NCBI GenBank assembly: GCA_037445815.1
Contig: JBBIJV010000200.1
Coordinates: forward strand, 1-6,499
DNA: 6,499 nucleotides
Source of the DNA: FEN-1219 sp037445815
GTDB lineage: Bacteria; Pseudomonadota; Gammaproteobacteria; Steroidobacterales; Rariloculaceae
Reading direction: 5' to 3'
Shown: positions 5,880-6,499 of the stretch, piece after piece
Numbering within the stretch: position 1 is the first letter of the stretch
Layout: each line of letters starts with the position of its first letter
The notes under the pieces: model-generated
What the model saw: the letters and a program-made list of their open reading frames with translations, nothing else
Told to the model about the DNA's origin: nothing
Database searches by the model: none
Made by a program: the position numbers and the translations under genes

Positions 5880-6499
5880 ATGCATGAAAACGCCGTTGAG
5901 CCGCGCGCCGCGCGCAGTGCGTGGCTTTCTCTGTTGATCGCCGTCTCGGCCGCGGCGCTGCAAGCCCAACCCGGCTCACAGGCGGCCGGCGAAGCCGCGT
6001 GGACGACGGCTGACGATCACCGCAACATGATGGAGCAGCTCGGCATTCGCGTGCTGCGCCCGGGCAGAAACGCCGACGCCTCGGCCCCGAACGCCGCGAA
6101 CTACGAGGAGGCGCTCGCGAATCCGTATCGCGTCTTGCCGGATCCGCTGACGCTGAAAAGCGGCGCGAAGGTAACGACGGCCGAGCAATGGTGGAACGCG
6201 CGCCGTGCCGAGATCGTCGAGGATTTCGAGCGCGAGGTCGTGGGCCGCGTGCCGGCGGACGTGCCGGGCGTGAAGTGGACGGCCGCCGCGACGCGCGAGT
6301 GGGAGATCGGCGGGCGCCGCGTCGTCGGCAGGCAGCTCGTCGGCACCGTCGACAACTCGGCGTATCCCGCGATCGACGTCGAGATCTGCATGACGCTCGT
6401 CACGCCTGCCGGAGCCGAGCGCGCGCCCGTCATGATCATGTTCGGCGGCGGCGCGCTGCCCGCCGAAGCGATCGCCCCCGACGAGCTGCCGTCGGCGTG
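5880..6499 (+). CDS. Secreted esterase, glucuronoyl/acetylxylan esterase-like, N-terminal part (runs off the window)
   Basis: The frame from the ATG at 5880 stays open to the window edge (206 codons seen). The N-terminus has Arg residues followed by WLSLLIAVSAAALQA, a signal peptide with a likely cut after Ala29, so the enzyme should be exported. The mature part begins with DDHRNMMEQLGI (45-56) and LRPG, then NYEEALANPY, LPDPLTL, WWNARRAEIVEDFEREVVGRVP and MIMFGGG. This order matches the N-terminal region of bacterial alpha/beta hydrolases annotated as acetylxylan esterase or CE15-type glucuronoyl esterase, which cleave ester bonds in plant hemicellulose. The catalytic serine motif (expected as GxSRxGK) and the catalytic His lie beyond the window, so activity cannot be judged. 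The start has no Shine-Dalgarno site. An in-frame TGA at 5844-5846 bounds the choice, and ATG at 5884 is in a frame that stops after 17 codons. The gene is divergent from the DUF1326 gene, with 48 bases between them. Confidence 0.75.
   Translation, partial: MHENAVEPRAARSAWLSLLIAVSAAALQAQPGSQAAGEAAWTTADDHRNMMEQLGIRVLRPGRNADASAPNAANYEEALANPYRVLPDPLTLKSGAKVTTAEQWWNARRAEIVEDFEREVVGRVPADVPGVKWTAAATREWEIGGRRVVGRQLVGTVDNSAYPAIDVEICMTLVTPAGAERAPVMIMFGGGALPAEAIAPDELPSA

Noticed and set aside
1..6499. Defence system, mobile element, CRISPR, tRNA or riboswitch
   Set aside because: No transposase, integrase, nuclease, regularly spaced repeats, cloverleaf or recognisable molybdenum-cofactor riboswitch pattern could be seen by reading both strands.

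Overview
The window is GC-rich, densely coded DNA. Several lines point to a bacterium, most likely a high-GC member of the Pseudomonadota (Proteobacteria): overlapping operon genes, GTG and ATG starts, Shine-Dalgarno sites before some genes, and the protein families present. The species cannot be named from the sequence. No rRNA, tRNA, CRISPR array, transposase or phage gene is visible. No gene-free stretch exceeds about 215 bases.

Layout, left to right. Plus strand: the last 16 codons of a gene (1-51, possibly mobB) overlap mobA (42-659), the guanylyltransferase that completes the bis-MGD form of the molybdenum/tungsten cofactor. A 213-base spacer follows, carrying a perfect 10-bp inverted repeat and a cluster of TTGCAA-like palindromes. 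Next is a class I SAM-dependent methyltransferase (873-1802) with a strong ribosome binding site and an unusual basic C-terminal tail. A 185-base convergent spacer (1803-1987) shows no clear gene or intrinsic terminator. Minus strand, right to left: a DUF1326 protein (5831-5190), a DUF2182 membrane protein (5164-4319), then the tungstate ABC transporter genes tupB (4230-3526), tupC (3522-2812) and tupA (2821-1988). On the plus strand, from 5880 to the window edge, is the N-terminal part of a secreted esterase resembling bacterial glucuronoyl/acetylxylan esterases.

How the genes work together. TupA binds tungstate in the periplasm, TupB forms the membrane channel and TupC powers uptake. MobA, and MobB if the 5' fragment is that, insert the metal cofactor precursor into its guanine dinucleotide form. 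The left two thirds of the window is therefore a tungsten/molybdenum cofactor supply locus. The DUF1326-DUF2182 pair is a recurring partnership of unknown biochemical role. Both proteins are rich in conserved Cys or Met and are probably metal-related. Here they lie directly upstream of the tup operon on the same strand. The esterase is divergent and probably unrelated (plant polysaccharide breakdown).

The families are recognisable. The parts most worth a second look are the gene order and linkage, the inverted repeats, the Met-Pro-Gly repeat in the DUF2182 protein and the methyltransferase tail. I see no firm evidence of an entirely new system.
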